64,000 nucleotides of DNA from Cyanoderma ruficeps (Eukaryota; Chordata; Aves; Passeriformes; Timaliidae): NCBI GenBank assembly GCA_008694505.1, contig VZDJ01000224.1:1005420-1069419 (forward strand), written 5' to 3'. The position numbers were made by a program, and so were the translations under genes. The notes beneath the pieces are model-generated. The model saw only the letters and a list, made by a program, of their open reading frames with translations, had not been told where the DNA came from and did no database searches. Position 1 is the stretch's first letter. Every line of letters starts with the position of its first letter. Of the stretch, positions 31,401 to 43,200 are shown one piece after another.

Positions 31401-32521
31401 GGAGAAGCTGAAACAGCTGATGAAGCTGAAGGAGGAGCAAGAAGAATATATCATCAAAACTCAGAGAGAGAAGCAAGTCCTCAAGCAGGAGATGGAGAAC
31501 AAGAACAAGTGCCTGGAAGAGGCACAGAAGCAGCTGGAAGAAGTGAGAGTGAACAGGCAGCGGGTGGACCAAGATGTCATGGTAAGCATCACATCCGTGC
31601 CACATCTCTTGACGTGGAGAACCCAGGGGACTTTCCAGCCCTCCCAGAGTCACCTCCATACTGGGAGGACCGAGCTGGAATTGCCATGAGGGTTTCTGAG
31701 CTGTGCCATGCGCAGGCACTGCGTGATGCAGTGGCTGAGACAGGACAAGTGTGTCCTGCCCTGGGGACAAAGCGCTGGTCTCCAAAGTGATGCTGACAGT
31801 GGCAGTGTGTGAAGGGAGGAGGGTTGGAGGGGGAGCAGAAGGTGTAGAGGAGAGTGAACTGGGTTTCCATCCCAGAGGAAATCTCCAATCCAGGCTTACT
31901 CAGGGAAGGAAAACCCATGCCCACAGTCCCAGATCAGGGGCAGTGGGGCACCAGCTCACCCCTTTCCTCCATCCCTGCCAGGCGGCCCAGCGGAAGCTGC
32001 GACAGGCCAGCACCAACGTCAAGCACTGGAACGTCCAGATGAACCGGCTGATGCACCCCATCGGGCCAGGAGGTAGGAGACCAGCTGACCCAGCTGACTA
32101 CCCTTCCCTGGACCTCCTGAACCATGCTGGGGCATGAGCCCAGACCCCCACCCATCTTCCCCTTTTTGGGAGCATCTGGTGGTTGGAAGGACTCTCAGAG
32201 AAGATACCGCAATGTCTCCTGCAAGGGGGGACTCCACAAACCTTTTTCTCAGCTGAACAGTCAGTTTGGGCCCCAGGTAAACAACCCTCTTCTTTCTGTC
32301 CATCCCCAGACAAGCGAACAAACGTGAGTGGAGGAGTCTTCGCTGGCTACCAGCCCCTTTTGTCACGGAGAGATTCTTCCCTCAAACTCAAGCTGAGAGT
32401 GGAGGATAAAGGCAGTGATCCCACGAGGGAAAACAGCAAGGAAAACGTGAGCAATGGTGGGAACAGCAGTGCATTGCCATCTCCAGATGCAGACACCATG
32501 GCCACAGAGCCCACCAATTAG
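22429..32521 (+). CDS. DEF6: DEF6 (SLAT/IBP), SWAP70-family Rho GEF
   Basis: This cytoplasmic guanine nucleotide exchange factor for Rac/Rho/Cdc42 is known from T-cell receptor signalling. Eleven exons: 22429-22524, 26332-26472, 27886-28071, 29489-29716, 29797-29943, 30103-30211, 30292-30590, 31011-31177, 31383-31581, 31982-32072 and 32310-32521 (stop TAG). Total 1875 nt, 624 aa; human is about 631 aa. An EF-hand-like N-terminus ([20 protein letters not shown]) is followed by the DEF6/SWAP70 homology region, a PH domain from residue 218 ([20 protein letters not shown]) to about 314, and a long charged coiled coil (about 320-550, [11 protein letters not shown] repeats) that carries exchange activity in the family. 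Tyr207 in [14 protein letters not shown] matches the LCK-phosphorylated tyrosine of mammalian DEF6. The start ATG is chosen by homology. Intron 4 uses a GC donor. SWAP70 is excluded by sequence and by synteny with PPARD. Confidence 0.97.
22525..26331 (+). other. DEF6: DEF6 intron 1
   Basis: The longest DEF6 intron at 3.8 kb. I see no additional exon, RNA gene or identifiable mobile element. GC-rich patches near 24180-24620 could be regulatory, but nothing specific can be named. Confidence 0.6.
26473..27885 (+). other. DEF6: DEF6 intron 2
   Basis: A 1.4-kb intron with no recognisable coding or repeat content. Open frames on both strands lack domain similarity and splice-consistent ends. Confidence 0.6.
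28072..29488 (+). other. DEF6: DEF6 intron 3 with a poly-A tract
   Basis: A 1.4-kb intron. A pure run of about 16 A residues at about 28676-28692 is followed by more A-rich sequence (28693-28705, 28850-28875). I cannot assign it to a retroelement family. Confidence 0.5.
29717..29796 (+). other. DEF6: DEF6 intron 4: GC-AG intron
   Basis: The exon ends AAGCAG and the intron begins GCAAGG, ending GTGCAG before GGC TAC CTC TGG. Only this junction keeps the DEF6 frame (VLKQ joined to GYLW), and no GT donor lies nearby. It is therefore a GC-AG, U2-type intron of 80 nt. Confidence 0.85.
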
Positions 32522-33039
32522 CCCACCAGGATGGCAGAGCCCAGCTGGGGATGGCAGGGCTCAGCTGCTCAGTGGATGGTCAGTGTGGCCATGTCTGGCT
32601 GGAGCCAAAGCGGGGACCAGCACAGAGCCTACAGGGGACTGCATAAGGCAGAGGAGCTCCCATTTCCATCAGTAAAGGGCTGCAGCCACCATGTGTCAGG
32701 AGGCTCAGGCAGCCCAGTGCTGGGGAGAGGGCAGTGGGACCTTCTCCTCTGGACTGCTGGACTCAACTCCTTTTACACCCTGTACTAAAAAGGAGCCGCT
32801 GATGGGTCGGGACTCTGTGGCCTAGGGCTGAAGTTCCCCTTTGGTTTCTACAACCCTTCTGTGTCACTCACTGTGCTCCAGGCTGTGGGCCCTTGCCACC
32901 AGCCAAGGACACCTGGACTGACCAAGTGGGGCCTTCTTGTCACCCCCACACCATGCCAGGTGACCCTAAACTACAGCTCCCACTGTGTTCCGTGGCATTG
33001 GTTGTTAGTACTGGAGTCACTCAGCAGAAACTAATGACC

Positions 33040-33045
33040 AATAAA
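33040..33045 (+). terminator. DEF6: DEF6 poly(A) signal AATAAA
   Basis: AATAAA (context ACCAATAAAGC) lies about 520 nt after the DEF6 stop and is the first canonical signal there. Confidence 0.7.
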
Positions 33046-33049
33046 GCTT

Positions 33050-33900
33050 TTGGAGCCATTGGCCTCAGACCTCCTGCCCCACACACCAGCAGCCCTGCAG
33101 GCATCAGCCCTCTTTCCTTGGCAGTGCAGGGTTTGGATTCCCCCTGTGTGAAAGAGCCCTTTGAAAGCAATCAGCTACAACCTGTGGAAAGTAGCCCCAC
33201 CAGCAGATGTTGGTCTGGTGTGTGGAGGGCCAAGAGGGACACAGAACAAAACAAAAAAGCCCCAGTAACACATCATCATTTGGGTTAATTTTTCAAGCGC
33301 TCTGTATAGATACAGTCCCAGTCACCTGTGCCTTTGGGGTGTTTATAGTCTGGGGCACAGAGCCAGGGTCACCCCTGAACAGGCCCTGGGAGGAAGCTCT
33401 GCACCAACTCAATCTCTGCTCTGTTACTCAGAGATGAGCTGAGTTCGTTAAGGAGATTGTGATCTGTTTCCTCCCGGGCCTCGAACGGCGCTGTCCCCGG
33501 TCTCACAGTGTTTCTCGGTTTTTTTCCACCGTGGCCGAAAGGGCCCGGGGACAAAGCGCTCAGTGTGCCCGGGGTGGGGGGTGGCCTGGCCCAGTCCCAC
33601 GCGGCCTCGCTGACGCACAGCGGGGGCACGGGCACTGCAGGGGCCGCAGGTCAAATGCATGGCTTCTCCCCCTTCCCTGTGCGCTGGGACACAGCGGAGT
33701 GGCCCTGAGCCCCGGGCCGTCCCCTTGTGGGGTCCGTGCCTGCTCTGCACCACCCTGCCCAGGCCACATGGACACAGGATCCCGCCACTCTGCACGAGTT
33801 TTCTGGGCAGAGTGAACCCTTCCCAGCTCTGCCCCGAGGCTGGGCTGTTATCGTCTGTCGAGGCGCGAGGGGCCCGCGGTGCGAATTGCTGAGGGCGAAG
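33050..33900. other. DEF6-PPARD intergenic region
   Basis: No gene is recognised between the DEF6 poly(A) signal and the PPARD CpG island. CpG density climbs from about 33470. The long open frames here on both strands reflect base composition. Confidence 0.5.
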
Positions 33901-33949
33901 GGGGTCTCTGGCGCTGCTCGGGCTCGTCGGGCGCAGATCCAACTCCGCT

Positions 33950-34280
33950 GACCCTGGGCCGCCGCCATATTGGGCGGTCCTCAGCACGCTCCGCCCCAAG
34001 GGGCCCCGCCCGCAGAGCGCACCACAGGCAGCGCCTACATTTCCCATGAGGCCCCGCTCCCGCCGCGGGGTGCAGTGCGGACGGCTCCCGGCAGGGGGCG
34101 GTGCTGCGCGGGGGGGGGGCGGAGCCGTTGCCGTGGTGACGCGGGCGCGAGGCCACCCCCGGCGGCGGCGGCGATTGGCCGCGCGCGCGCGGTGCGGTGG
34201 CGTCAGGGCGTGCGCGGTGACGCGCGGGGCCGGGGGTGACGGGGAGGGGGGCCGACGGCACGAGCGGGGCCGCGCGCGAG
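33950..34280 (+). promoter_or_regulatory. PPARD: PPARD CpG-island promoter and probable non-coding exon 1
   Basis: A YY1-type element GCCGCCATATTGGG (33961-33974) and an SBS/ZNF143-type element CCTACATTTCCCATGAGGC (34034-34052) sit in an extremely CpG-rich block. It also holds a reversed CCAAT box (ATTGG, about 34174-34178). A donor CGCGAG/GTGAGC at 34280/34281 is a plausible end for non-coding exon 1. The start site itself cannot be read. Confidence 0.55.
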
Positions 34281-37200
34281 GTGAGCGGGACCGGGGGGAG
34301 TGCGAGGGAAGGGGGGGCGTGAGGGACCGGGGACGGGAGGGACGGGAGGCTTGAGCGACAGGGCATGTGGGGTACGGAGAGTGTGAGGGATGGGGAGTGC
34401 GAGGGGCTGTGAGGAACGTGGGGTGTGAGGGGCTGGAGCTGTGGAGGACGTGGAGTGTGAGGGGCTGGGGCTGTGAGGGGCTGGGAGTGTGACAGAGTTG
34501 AGGCAGGGGGTGTGACGGACTGGAGTTGGTGCAAAGAAGGTACGGGTGCGAAGAGCTGGGACGTGAGGGGCATCAGTGACTTCAGGCTGTAGCTCCTCTT
34601 GGGAAATCAGAGGAGACTGCGGACGGGATATGGCTCACACAGGAGGAGGCTTAGGGGGACAGTGTGCCTGTCTTCTCTGCCAGGGTGGAATGGTGGACGG
34701 GGAATTGGCCTGAGGATTGAGAATATCAAGCACTCATAGGAGTCTGGGGCTGGAAGGAGGAGAAGCAAGAGGGTCAGGATGGACCTTGAGCAGTGCATCC
34801 GGTTAGGGGCTGCTTCAGGAGGAAGGATCTGAGATTCCTTTCTCATCCCTCATATCTGCCCATTCCACTCCCTCCTTCCCTGAGATCCCAGATGAAGGAC
34901 ATGCTTGTGGGAAGGAATGAGATGTGCTATAGGGTCGAGACAATGCCTGTCATGGTACTGCAGAGGGGTCTGAGCAGTAACTGTCCCATGAATCAGAGTG
35001 CCAGGGCTGGTCTCTAAAACAGTGACCTGTGGGTTGAGGCAGCCCATGTCCCATTTCTTGTTTCTGCTCTACTCTCCTCTCCTCCTGCCCTCTCCATGCA
35101 AATCCCTTGTTGCCTTCAGCAGAGTATCCTCTTGTGTACAAGCATGCTCGAGGCTGAGGTGGGAGTTTTCCTGATGACTTGGCATGTGTGAGCCAGGGAC
35201 AGCAGAGGAAGCATCCAGGTGGGATGTACTGGCAGGTTTCCTCCATGCCCTGCTGAGCTGGTACAAGTGTTGCCTTGTGTGTGGTGTGATGGGCATGTCC
35301 TGGCATTTAGCTGTGAGCGGGACAAGGTGAGCCAGGCATTTAGTTTTAATTCTCAGATGTCTGGCAGCAGCAGCAGAGCACTCTGGTCTGCAGTGAGAGA
35401 GAGCTCGGGGTGTGATTTGTGCACTCCCTGCATGTGATTCAGCCCTCATTGACAGTGTCAAGGCTAATGCTATGTTACTGAATCAGGATGAGCTTTATTG
35501 CTGGTGGAGGTGGAGAAAGCCACCTCCTGATGTGCCAGTGGAGCTGGAATGACTCTAGTATTGTTCTTCATCAGAGAGATTAAAGAGAAACTTTGTCAGG
35601 ATTGTTTAGAAAATCTATCTTCCATGTTGGAGGAGAAGGGATGAGAAACCTGCTCTGCTGTAAAAGTGAAGCTCCTGAGGGCAGTTTTGTGGCCCCACTG
35701 AGGCAGAGGCTGGTGCTGGATCCACACTTGGCAGAGCTCCGGGCTGTCCTCAGCCCCCACCTCTAAACAGGGCAGTCACTGCCTTCCAGAGGATGTGGCT
35801 GTGACATCACTGATTGGGAAATCCTGATGTGATTGATGCTCCAGTGCAAGGGACTTGGGTCATATTTTTGGATCTCACACTTGAGCCCTCCTCTGGATGT
35901 GCCTTGATCCTATAGGGAACACCCCCCACACTCAGGCCACTGGGATCCTCGGCTTTTGAGGCAGAAGGTTCATGTTCTTTTTTCATCTCTCCTGGGCAGC
36001 TGCAGCTGCCACTGCCATGTCAGATCTGGAAGGATGTGCTGCACTGGGGGTTCACTCCCAGCACAGCACTCACAGGTTGCTGCCCGGCCTGGAAGGAGCG
36101 GGTGATGCTGGTTTGTTGCTGGTTTATTTCTGGTCCTCAGCTGCCTCACAACTTGTCCCATGTCAAGGGCAGCAATACAAAATGAGGCTTTTCTGTCGGA
36201 GTGGGAGGAGCAGCTAAGCCTGGGTAATGTCAAGGAGGGTATGTGGGTGCAAATAGCATCATGTTCACAACATCTTTGTTTAATGTTTTAGTCCAGTTAG
36301 TCTGCATAACTATCTAAAAATAGGACATATTTTCTCTAAGTCCTCTCGTTCAAAGCCTCATAAGCCATTTTTTTTCCAGCATAAGTCTCTTCCTTCTCTT
36401 CTGAGCCTGAAATTCATACAAGGCAAAGTTATCAGGAAAACCAAGAAGAGTGAATGAACTCTGTTGAATCCTTAAGTTTCAGCCACCCAAGAGGAAGTTC
36501 ATTAAAGTTGCAGGAACTTTCTGGCAGCCTCTTGAAGGTGAATTAAGCAAGCTGAGTAAACAAGCAGCCTTGTGGCCACCATGGATCTTTCTCTAGCATC
36601 AACTTTATGCATTGTCATAAGAGCTCAGGGTCATCAGCCTCTGGCTGCAGGAGGCTTAAGGCAAAGGTGACATTCATGGTGAGGGGATGGGGTTGTCTCT
36701 GCTGGGACACCCCAGAGTTTGCTCTACCTCCTGGTCTTGGGACAGATGCAGCCTGTGGCAGCGGCCCCCTGGAGTCACCCTGGCCCAGGGTTTCAGCGTG
36801 CAAAAGAGGGAGTGTGTGTTTAAATTTCAGAGCTGCTGCTGGACCCAGCCCAGTGCTCCCAGCAGCATAAATATCTGGCCTTCAGCACAGCCCTGGAAAC
36901 TTGCTCTCTGTCCTCCTGCAGATTGCTCCAGGTCCTGGCTGTCCGTGCTGACATGGTGACCGAGCGGTGGCTTTCGGCAGCAGGCAGACGGGGACAGCTG
37001 CTCCGCAGAGGTAACCCTTCCCCTTTGCACATGGGCCACTGACCCAGGCACTTAGCAGTGTTTCTAAAAACTAGGGGTAGGGAAGAGCCTGGGAAGAGCA
37101 GTTTGCTTCCAGCAAGTTTCCCTTTGTCTGTGAGCTTAAACTTTCTTAAATTTCATTTTAAATTTAAACTCCGTACCTTATTTTTGTTCGGTTTCTGAAT

Positions 37201-40200
37201 ATGATCTTATGGATTACTTTAGGAATCCACTGTGAAGACCATGGTCTAATCCTGTTCTCCTCAGCTGGCTCTTGCTGTCAAAGCACAGTGACATAACATT
37301 TCATTATTTCACTGATGTTTAGGACTGAAATTGGCTCTTGTAGATGAGGGAGGGCAGATGAGATCCAGGGCTGCAGGTGGGTAACCAATCACCCAACAAT
37401 CCCACACACGACCCGGCAGTGGTGCCGGTGCTGTCTGTTGGTGTTGGACAAAGCTGAGCAGGTCGTGGCAGAGGCAGGACAGGGGTTTGGAGGAAGTAGT
37501 CGGGGCGGGATTTGAGGTGGTCATGACTGGGGTTTGGAGCAGGTGGTCAGCAGGGCCCTGGGCGGGCACTGTCCTGCCCGCAGACCTCTGAAGTGATTCC
37601 TGGAATCAGCGGTGCTGAGGCTGTCTGCACGTGGCTGTGGGTGTGTGTTTGCCTCAGCACAGTCTGAGGTGTTGAGCTCTTGTGGGTTCTGTGTCAGATT
37701 GGTGCAATGGTTATGCCATCTCTGTTCTGGTATTCGAGACACAGACTTCCAAGGATCTTCACAGTGTGTGGACAGGATTTTATAATGAGCCCCATGAGGC
37801 TGTGCTGATCAGAAGAGCATTGTTTTACAGAATTGCTTTCTGGTGTTGATGGGCTCTGTCTTTCTTGCGTGATGCCTTTTGAAAAATATGTATTTTTGTA
37901 CAGTACATCTTGTTGCCCTTTGGGGAATATTTCATCTGTGGCTGTTGAATTATGGACTGGAAATCTGCAAATGTTCTTGGAGACTGAAGGATTGGCACAA
38001 CAAGAGACTCTTGGGCTCCTCTGAACAACAGAACCTGACATACAAATGACGTTTTAATTGGGTGAGATGATGTTACAGTGCTTATGCCTGAAAGGTTATT
38101 TGCTGTCAGAGCCCAGCCTGGCTTGCCCTGACGATGACATTTTAGATGTTAGGGGTTTTGTGGTTGTGTTGTACTGATTCTTTTGCTTAGAGCAGGAACA
38201 AACTGATAACCACAGATTCATCGGGCTGTGTTGCTCCTTCTCATCAGCTGCTGCAGAGTAATCTCTGCTTTTTCCAGAAGTGTCTCTGTTCAGAGATTCA
38301 CTGCTGCCGTAATTTGGAGACTCTGGGAAAGTCTGGACAAGCAGAAGTAATTTCCATAGTGAGGACAAGTAAGATTTTTCTGTAGAACTAGTTTTATTTT
38401 TTTGTTAATACTCTGAAATGTGCTTGCCTTGGCAGAATGCCTGGGAAATTACTTTCCCAAAGCAGGGTTTAGAGTGGGATGATTGATGTGCCAGTATGAA
38501 TCCTTTTGGTCAAGAAGATTGTGAAATGCATCTTCCCCAAAATACATGTTTTGAGATGACGTTCGCTGGAGCCCTGTTTGATGGTAGGAAGGGTTCAGAG
38601 CAGAACTGACTAAAGATGTATCTTAGTTTCATTATGACTTCTTGAAATGCTTTAATATTCACTGTTTCCGTCATAGTGTCTGGAAAATGTCTGTGTTCTC
38701 CAAGGCTTAGCCAAGAGCTTGTGAACATCTGGGATCATTTTGGTCAGGTCTGTTTGGCTTTGCAAAGGGCTCTGAAATGTGTGTGTATGTTGGGGTACTT
38801 TCTTGGGGACTTTACAGACAGGCTCTGCTCAAAGTTTTGAGTTTTGGGGAGTCTGTGGTTTGCAGGGGAATCCTGACCGTGGAGGAGGAAGTGGCAGGAT
38901 GAAAGCACAAGCCAGAAACACAAATGTCTGTTATGGTGCTGGGTCAAGCCAGAACCCATCTCTGGGGCTGGGGCATAGCCACAGCCTGGTAACCTCCACG
39001 TTATCCAAAGCTGTTGCTGCATTTCCTGATTAGCCCTGGTCTGGGAACTGGAACTTGAAATAACAAGAACCAGAACATGCATGTTCAACCCTTAGCAAAT
39101 ATGTGGGTTGGAGACAGGGAATGGTTTTGGTGATTAGAAAGGGCAGATGAGCTGATAGGGAAGCATTTCTTTGATGGGCTGTTAAGACAGACTTCACTGC
39201 GAAACACATGCCTATCTCATTAGGACAGGCTTTGTCAGGCCTTTCCTGGCAGAGCTTGTGTGAGATGGCTTCAAAAAAAGCAGTGCTTTGTGCAGTCATC
39301 TTGTTGATGGGAACCTAAGCTCAAATCCCGATCCCGCCTGACTTGTTACAAGTGCTTTTCAGTGGAACTCTTGATTTCATCAGAATGCAATCTGGGATAT
39401 TTCTGAAAATGGCCAAATCAGCTTTTCACCTTAAAGTTGTTTTCATGGATTCTGCTGGACATGTTGGCTCTTGAAAGCTGTTAACCCTGTGAGGGCTGAT
39501 GGTCAGAGAGCCGCATCTCTGAAAGTACTCATGGGTTCTGATGTCCGTGGGGTAGAACTTGTGGAACTTTGGGACATGGGGATCTCTGGAAAAGGGTTGT
39601 TGGTGAGCATGAGCTGGAGGAGCTTGATGAGCTGCCAGCAGCTGGCTGCATCAGGAGGCAGTAGCTGTTGGCTGGCTGTGAGCTTTGTGGCTCACCCTGT
39701 ACCCCCAAGATGCTGCCAAAGGCATGAGGATGTTATGAAAGGTGTGAATACTTTGCTCAAGCGTTTTGTTTTCTGGGGGCTGGGGCAGAAATCCAAATGG
39801 TCAGAGCACTCTGTGAGTCTTGGCAGGATCACACTGACACAGTCGCTGCTCCTTTCCCTGCTGAAAAGGCAGGGGAGTCTCTGTTGTCCAGGCAGCTATT
39901 GCTGTGTGAATGTGGCCAAAAATAGTAAGGAAACAGCATTCCCATCTCGTTCCCTGAGAGGATGTTGTACTGGTTTGTGTGGAAAAGTGATTCTGGTGTT
40001 CTCTGAAGGTTTTCTTAGGGAGATGTGTGCAGTCAGACTGAGTCCCCCGTGTTTTCCTGCTCCGTGGCTGAAGGGGAGCTGCAGCAGACACAGCAATCTG
40101 CTCCATCCCTCTCGCTGCGCATGTTCCCGGCCCTGCTGAATCATCAGAACTTGTGCCTGGGCACAATTGCTCTCTGTCAGCTGCATCCTGGGATCAGAGT

Positions 40201-43200
40201 GGCGTGGCTGGTGCCCAGGATATTTTGCTAAAGTCTACAGAACCAAGTAGAAGTTTTCTGGGAGTCCAAGTGTAAACATAACAAAACTTAAAGGCTGACG
40301 GATTTATTATTTTTCCTGGTTAGTCCATGGGATCTCAAATCTGTTACTGCAAAGAGGAGGCGGCTTGCTATTGGTTTTGTGGCCATTTTTCTGCGTCTGG
40401 GAGCACTGGCAACATAGCAGTGAAACCTGAGGCCTTTTGGATATTTGGCTCCAGACAGAGGGCTGCATGCATCTGTGTGATCCTAAGTGACTCATCAGCC
40501 CACTGCTGCTTTTCTGCCCCCATTGCTTTTCTAGGGAGCTGGTTGCCCCTTCCAAAGCAGCAGTGGCCCTCGTTGTTGTCCCAGTGACCCTGAGATTTTG
40601 GGGAAATTAAGCTGGGTGCTGGTGTGTGCAGCGCTGCCAAACTTGGTCTCACTGACCACCAGCAGTGCTCCCCTTCAGAGCCACAGCTTGTTTCACTCAC
40701 CACTTTCCTGGAGTTCCATTTAAGTGCTGCTCTGAGTCTCTAACACCCTGTGCCCACTGTGCCTTGGGAAGTGGTGTTGCTGCTTCTCTGAGCTCCTCCC
40801 TCACCAGCCCTGTTCTATAATTACTGATGTTCCTGAAACCGGATCCTTCCACGTGTCCTGCTCAGGTCTGGGAGGACAAGGGGTCCCTAAGCAAAGTGAC
40901 TGCCTTGGAGTACAGCCAAGAGGACTTGAGCAGTCTGGGAAAGCGTCATCTTCCAGTGGTTCAGTGGATTCTAAGCCTCCAATCTCCTCACTTTGGGATG
41001 CTAAAGGAAAGGGGAATATGTCCCAGACAGCTCTGGCATGTGAGTGCCAGGCTTGCAGCGTGATCCTAAAGCATTGCCAGTTTCACAGCCACTTCTGCTG
41101 TGTCCTGGGCTGTGGGGGGAAGATCCTCTCTCCTTGCCAGACTTAATGATCTTCTCAAATAGCAGCACTTCTGTGCCATTTCCAGCACTGAGAAGTCCCA
41201 GTGGTGTCACCTTTCCAGTACCTGCTTGTTTCCTGGCTGCTGTCCTTGTTCCGATGGGTCAGACCCACGTGCCCCTCCTGGCCAGAGGTACTTTGGGCTG
41301 TCCTGAGTTGACCGCTGAACACAAATACCAGTCAGCACTTGGCAGAATGAGATGCACCAGTTTACTTCCTGAAAGTCATCCTGGAAATGCCTTGTACAGG
41401 AATGTACAACAGGAGAAGCTGGTCACGAGCAGTGCAGGGAGCTGACCTGGGGCTGGGCAGGCCAGACCTGCGAGTGTGACTGCAAACAGGTGTCAAAATC
41501 TGTAGTACAGGAATAAACAATGACACTTGGCACTGATCTATTGCACTGCACTTCCAAAACATGCTGTCTCCATGAGCTAACGCAGCCAGGGAAAGATCAG
41601 GAAGGAAGCACTGCAAAAATCCTGGGTTTGTTTCTTTGTGGTGGGTTTTGGTTTTGGTTTGGGTTTTTTATTTATGATCATGGAAATGGAAGAAGGGGAC
41701 TTGACCAGATTTGCTGCAGGTCATGGAGCAGCACTTCAAGTAAGAGCTAACATGTGTGCAGCTCTTCCCTGCCTGCCCTGCTGTCAGCCACAGAGCCTGA
41801 TGAGGGCAGGAAGTCCCTCTGCTGGGAAGCTGTTGAGGGATGATTTCTCTGTCTTCCCATATCTGCTACCTCAAGATTTTGGAGCACATCTCTTGCATGT
41901 TTGCAGCTGCTGGAGCCAGGGATGGCTGCAACTCCTGGAGAAGAGCAGCCTGGCAGACCTTGCTTTGCACATGGCTGAGAGTTCAGTGCCCAAAGTCTGC
42001 TGTTTTTCCATGTCTGCAATACCTCTTGCACTCTGAACAAAGCCAGCAGCAAGTTCCTTTTGGAGCGAAATGTCATGACCTGGTTTTGGGGACAGCGTCA
42101 ATCATGTTACAAAAAGGAAAGAATCTGGCAAGTTTTGTAACCTTTTTAATGAGCTGGCGTTTTTTTCCCCTCTCAGTGCCCAGGAAGTGGGTGAGTTAAA
42201 ACATGCAATAGATGTGTGATTCATTTTTGGCAAGCCAGGCTGTTCAAGGCAGCTGAGGGAATCTCCTGTACCCTGTGTCACAAGTCTCTGAGTAATTAGC
42301 AGCAGCTAATGGTCATGGCAGCTCTGGCAGCACCCCTCTGCTTAATGAGCGCAGCACAGGGAAGCACAGGTGGTGCACACCGAGCAGCCTTGGAGAGAGA
42401 ATCGCAGGACTGGACTCTGGGGCATGGTACAGCATCTAAACAGATGCTTCAAGGGGAAGAATCTGGCCCAGAATGTCCATCCTGGTCAGTGCTGTGTGGG
42501 AGGGCTCTTCCTTGCTAGCTGTAGTAGTTTATTTTTGTGTGTAGCCTGCCTTGCAGCCAAGACTTTGAGTAAGGGAGGAAACACTCAGCCAGTAAGTGCT
42601 ACTGAGATCTCATTGGCTAATATGGGGATATGCTGATCTTCAGGAGCAAACATAAACATGTTTTCAGGGTTCGTCTCTCCTGTTTTGTGCTCTTAGTTAC
42701 CTTTCCTGTATTGCAGCATCTGCTTAGCTCTTATTTGGCTTTTATTAGTAGTAGCTGACGTGTTGGGGGAGGAACAGAAACTGGTACTTGGTCAGCAGAT
42801 CCTGGAAACAGTGACACTACCTGGGGAAGTCTGCAATAGGTGGTCAACCAGCAGCAATCACATCTCCTTTATGGATTCAGGTCAGTTTTCAATTGTGGAT
42901 TCAAAATGTGCTGTGCATCACAGTGCTGCCCTATGGAGGGCTGAGTTCTCATCTCATCCCTTCTGTTTCTTTTGGCTGTGAATTTGGTGAATGTTCTTGT
43001 CCAGAGGAATGAACACAAGTGAGGAATGCTCCCACGGTGTATTGGTTTCCTTTTGCCACTCCTTATGACCTCTTTTATAGTACAGTTGTATTGAACAACT
43101 GCTTTGAGCAGATCAGCTCTGTGACTTGACTCTTGGGAGGTTTGGACTTTTCTTTGGTGATTTGCTTTCCCTGGAAGCCCTGAGCTTGGCTGTAGGGTCT

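Noticed and set aside
33448..34573. Long minus-strand frames upstream of PPARD
   Set aside because: These again coincide with a CpG island and a simple GTGAGGGGCTG-like region; no domain is recognised.
39471..40139. A 222-codon plus-strand frame in a PPARD intron
   Set aside because: No recognisable domain, no convincing splice sites at its ends and unremarkable composition. A chance frame is the simplest reading.
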